DNA of 64,000 nt from Allolobophora icterica (Eukaryota; Annelida; Clitellata; Crassiclitellata; Lumbricidae): assembly GCA_963556255.1 (NCBI GenBank), contig OY744606.1, forward strand, positions 71,531,161 to 71,595,160, read 5' to 3'. This document shows positions 62,599 to 64,000 of the stretch, piece after piece; within the stretch, counting starts at the first letter, position 1, and every line of letters starts with the position of its first letter. The notes under the pieces are model-generated. The model saw only the letters and a list, made by a program, of their open reading frames with translations, ran no database searches and was not told the DNA's origin. A program made the position numbers and the translations under genes.

Positions 62599-63110
62599 GT
62601 GGATGCCTTGTCTGTGAGCCAATGTCACCCAATCACTGTTTCCCACGATGATCTCTCGTCAGAACTCGTTCAGCTTAGACGCAATGTCTTTCTTAATAAG
62701 TCAAACGCAGTTCAATCTAAATCAACATTTATCAAACACCTCCAAACAAATAAACTCCTAACTATGGAATGTAATGGGAAAACGCGTTTTATCAGACATC
62801 TCATTTGTCCATATCCATATAGCAGAGCCTACTTATCCGCTAACTTTCCGTCAACTTGTCTTCATCATCGCCCAATATCCATGCATCGTCGTTTGTCTGG
62901 CTACTCGCCCACCGTCTCTCCGTCTATCCGTCCGTCCGTTGGCTTTGAGGCGAAGCCAGACTCGAGATTTCTGCGCCAGAGTCCGCTGCGCTGTTCGCCT
63001 GCTGAGACAGATGTACCATCGTCCGAGATGTAATGGATGGCGCGCGAGAGCGTGCCTGATAGCGCGTGCAGTTGTGGGAAGTGAGTGGGACTTTGTCGCA
63101 TTGATATGTT
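62599..63110. other. Open frames without recognised family
   Basis: A 144-codon plus-strand frame (62599-63033) and overlapping frames on both strands are open together, which argues against any one being real. No domain or splice support is visible. Confidence 0.4.
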
Positions 63111-63312
63111 CTATGACGACGATGATGACGACAGTGATGATGATGACTACGACGACGACCATGACAATGATGATGATGAGGACCATGATGATGATGACGA
63201 CCATGATGATAATGATGATGACGACGACCATGACGATGATGATAATGACGACGACGACGAAGACGATGAGGATGATGATGATGATGATGAGGACGACCAT
63301 GATGATGATGGC
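63111..63312. repeat. (GAT)n/(GAC)n imperfect array
   Basis: About 200 bp of GAT, GAC and occasional CAT/AAT codon-length units. It gives an Asp-rich frame on the plus strand and Met/Thr, His and Ile/Val frames in others; no flanking domain supports a protein. Confidence 0.95.
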
Positions 63313-63935
63313 GAAGAAGAATCAGGCCGACTGGTTGGGATGAGATACCAAATCGCTGGAGGTTTACAGTTCGAAACCGGGAAAATGTTTCTTTCTCTGG
63401 TTCTATTTCTGTTTCGTTATCGCGGAAAAAGAAGCGAGAATGGAATAACAATAAACAGGAGAAGGACATAGAAATAGACATCAGGATAGAAGAATATACG
63501 AATTGCAAATAGGCCGTTTCGTTTCTCACGCGCTTCACACACCCACGGCGAACAGAAGTGCATTCCATTATCAGCACGAGTCAAGAATGACAAATTGAGC
63601 TGTCTGCTCTATTAAGAGTGCTTCTGGCGTTCTCTCTGCAAGACGTTGAAGTTCGGAAGAATGTCGATTTCCCTACCAATATATTATTACTCCACATAGA
63701 AACGTGCAACCGTGCCAAAATATGAGTCGATGCAGTTTTGTTCAGGAATCGACTGAGGTTCTTATAAATAGAAGCATGGAGCGCTCGTTGGCTTTCGCTT
63801 AGCTTTAAAATGATGCTTTAGAAATTTGGAGTTTGCCATTACGATTATGAAGTACAATATGTAAACGAGCATGATGTAAAAATAGAGATTGTCTGTGTTT
63901 GCGTGCGACTACATGAATATTTAGGAGAGAATGCG
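63313..63935. other. Non-coding, nothing recognised
   Basis: Unique sequence without supported features. Confidence 0.5.
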
Positions 63936-64000
63936 TACATCGTGATTGTAATCTCCAAACGTCTAAAGCGCCACTCGAAGGCCAAGCGCAGGGCACCAGC
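63936..64000 (+). repeat. Dispersed repeat, cut by the window edge
   Basis: TTGTAATCTCCAAACGTCTA then AAGCGCAGGGCACCAGC matches the start of the 47880 repeat and would continue beyond the window. Confidence 0.5.

Noticed and set aside
63085..63471. Asp-rich 128-codon frame, possible acidic protein
   Set aside because: The acidic run coincides exactly with the GAT/GAC array; flanks show no conserved sequence, and other frames through it are also open.

Overview
The window is eukaryotic, intron-rich, AT-leaning animal DNA. It carries one recognisable protein-coding gene, read on the minus strand: a Shaw/Kv3-type voltage-gated potassium channel. Two coding exons are visible. The T1 (tetramerisation) exon is at 48930-49439 and the S1-S6 channel exon at 9717-10674, separated by a 38,255-bp intron. 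The protein resembles invertebrate Shaw more than vertebrate Kv3. With the many tRNA-derived SINEs, mariner and hAT derivatives and very long perfect microsatellites, this suggests a marine invertebrate. An echinoderm, a hemichordate or a lophotrochozoan would all fit; the species cannot be named from the sequence.

Layout: 1-9716 lies downstream of the channel exon (further intron, or sequence beyond the gene) and holds a 433-bp tetranucleotide array, a reverse-transcriptase fragment, a deleted mariner and several SINEs. 10675-48929 is the giant intron. It is filled with microsatellites, three LINE or LINE-like pieces, a mariner with a decayed transposase (20937-21955), hAT-type MITEs with 8-bp target duplications, a 2.6-kb inverted-repeat element (25975-28583), a 1.2-kb pentanucleotide array with a higher-order period, and at least seven tRNA-SINE copies or parts. 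49440-64000 lies upstream of the T1 exon. It holds more SINEs, a LINE reverse-transcriptase pseudogene (about 53.9-54.7 kb), a mariner with a hAT MITE nested inside it (55223-56584), and low-complexity tracts.

The channel exons join in frame (phase 0 between Lys170 and Ile171). The S6-containing exon ends at a strong GTAAGT donor in phase 1, so at least one C-terminal exon is missing or not identified. No intact transposon gene, tRNA gene, rRNA gene, CRISPR array or bacterial-style operon was seen. Most other long open frames are translations of short tandem repeats. I found no convincing undescribed biological system. The most interesting points are the reduced-charge voltage sensor, the exon-flanking inverted microsatellites, the nested transposons with their target duplications, and a small heptad-repeat coding-like relic at 38.06-38.22 kb.
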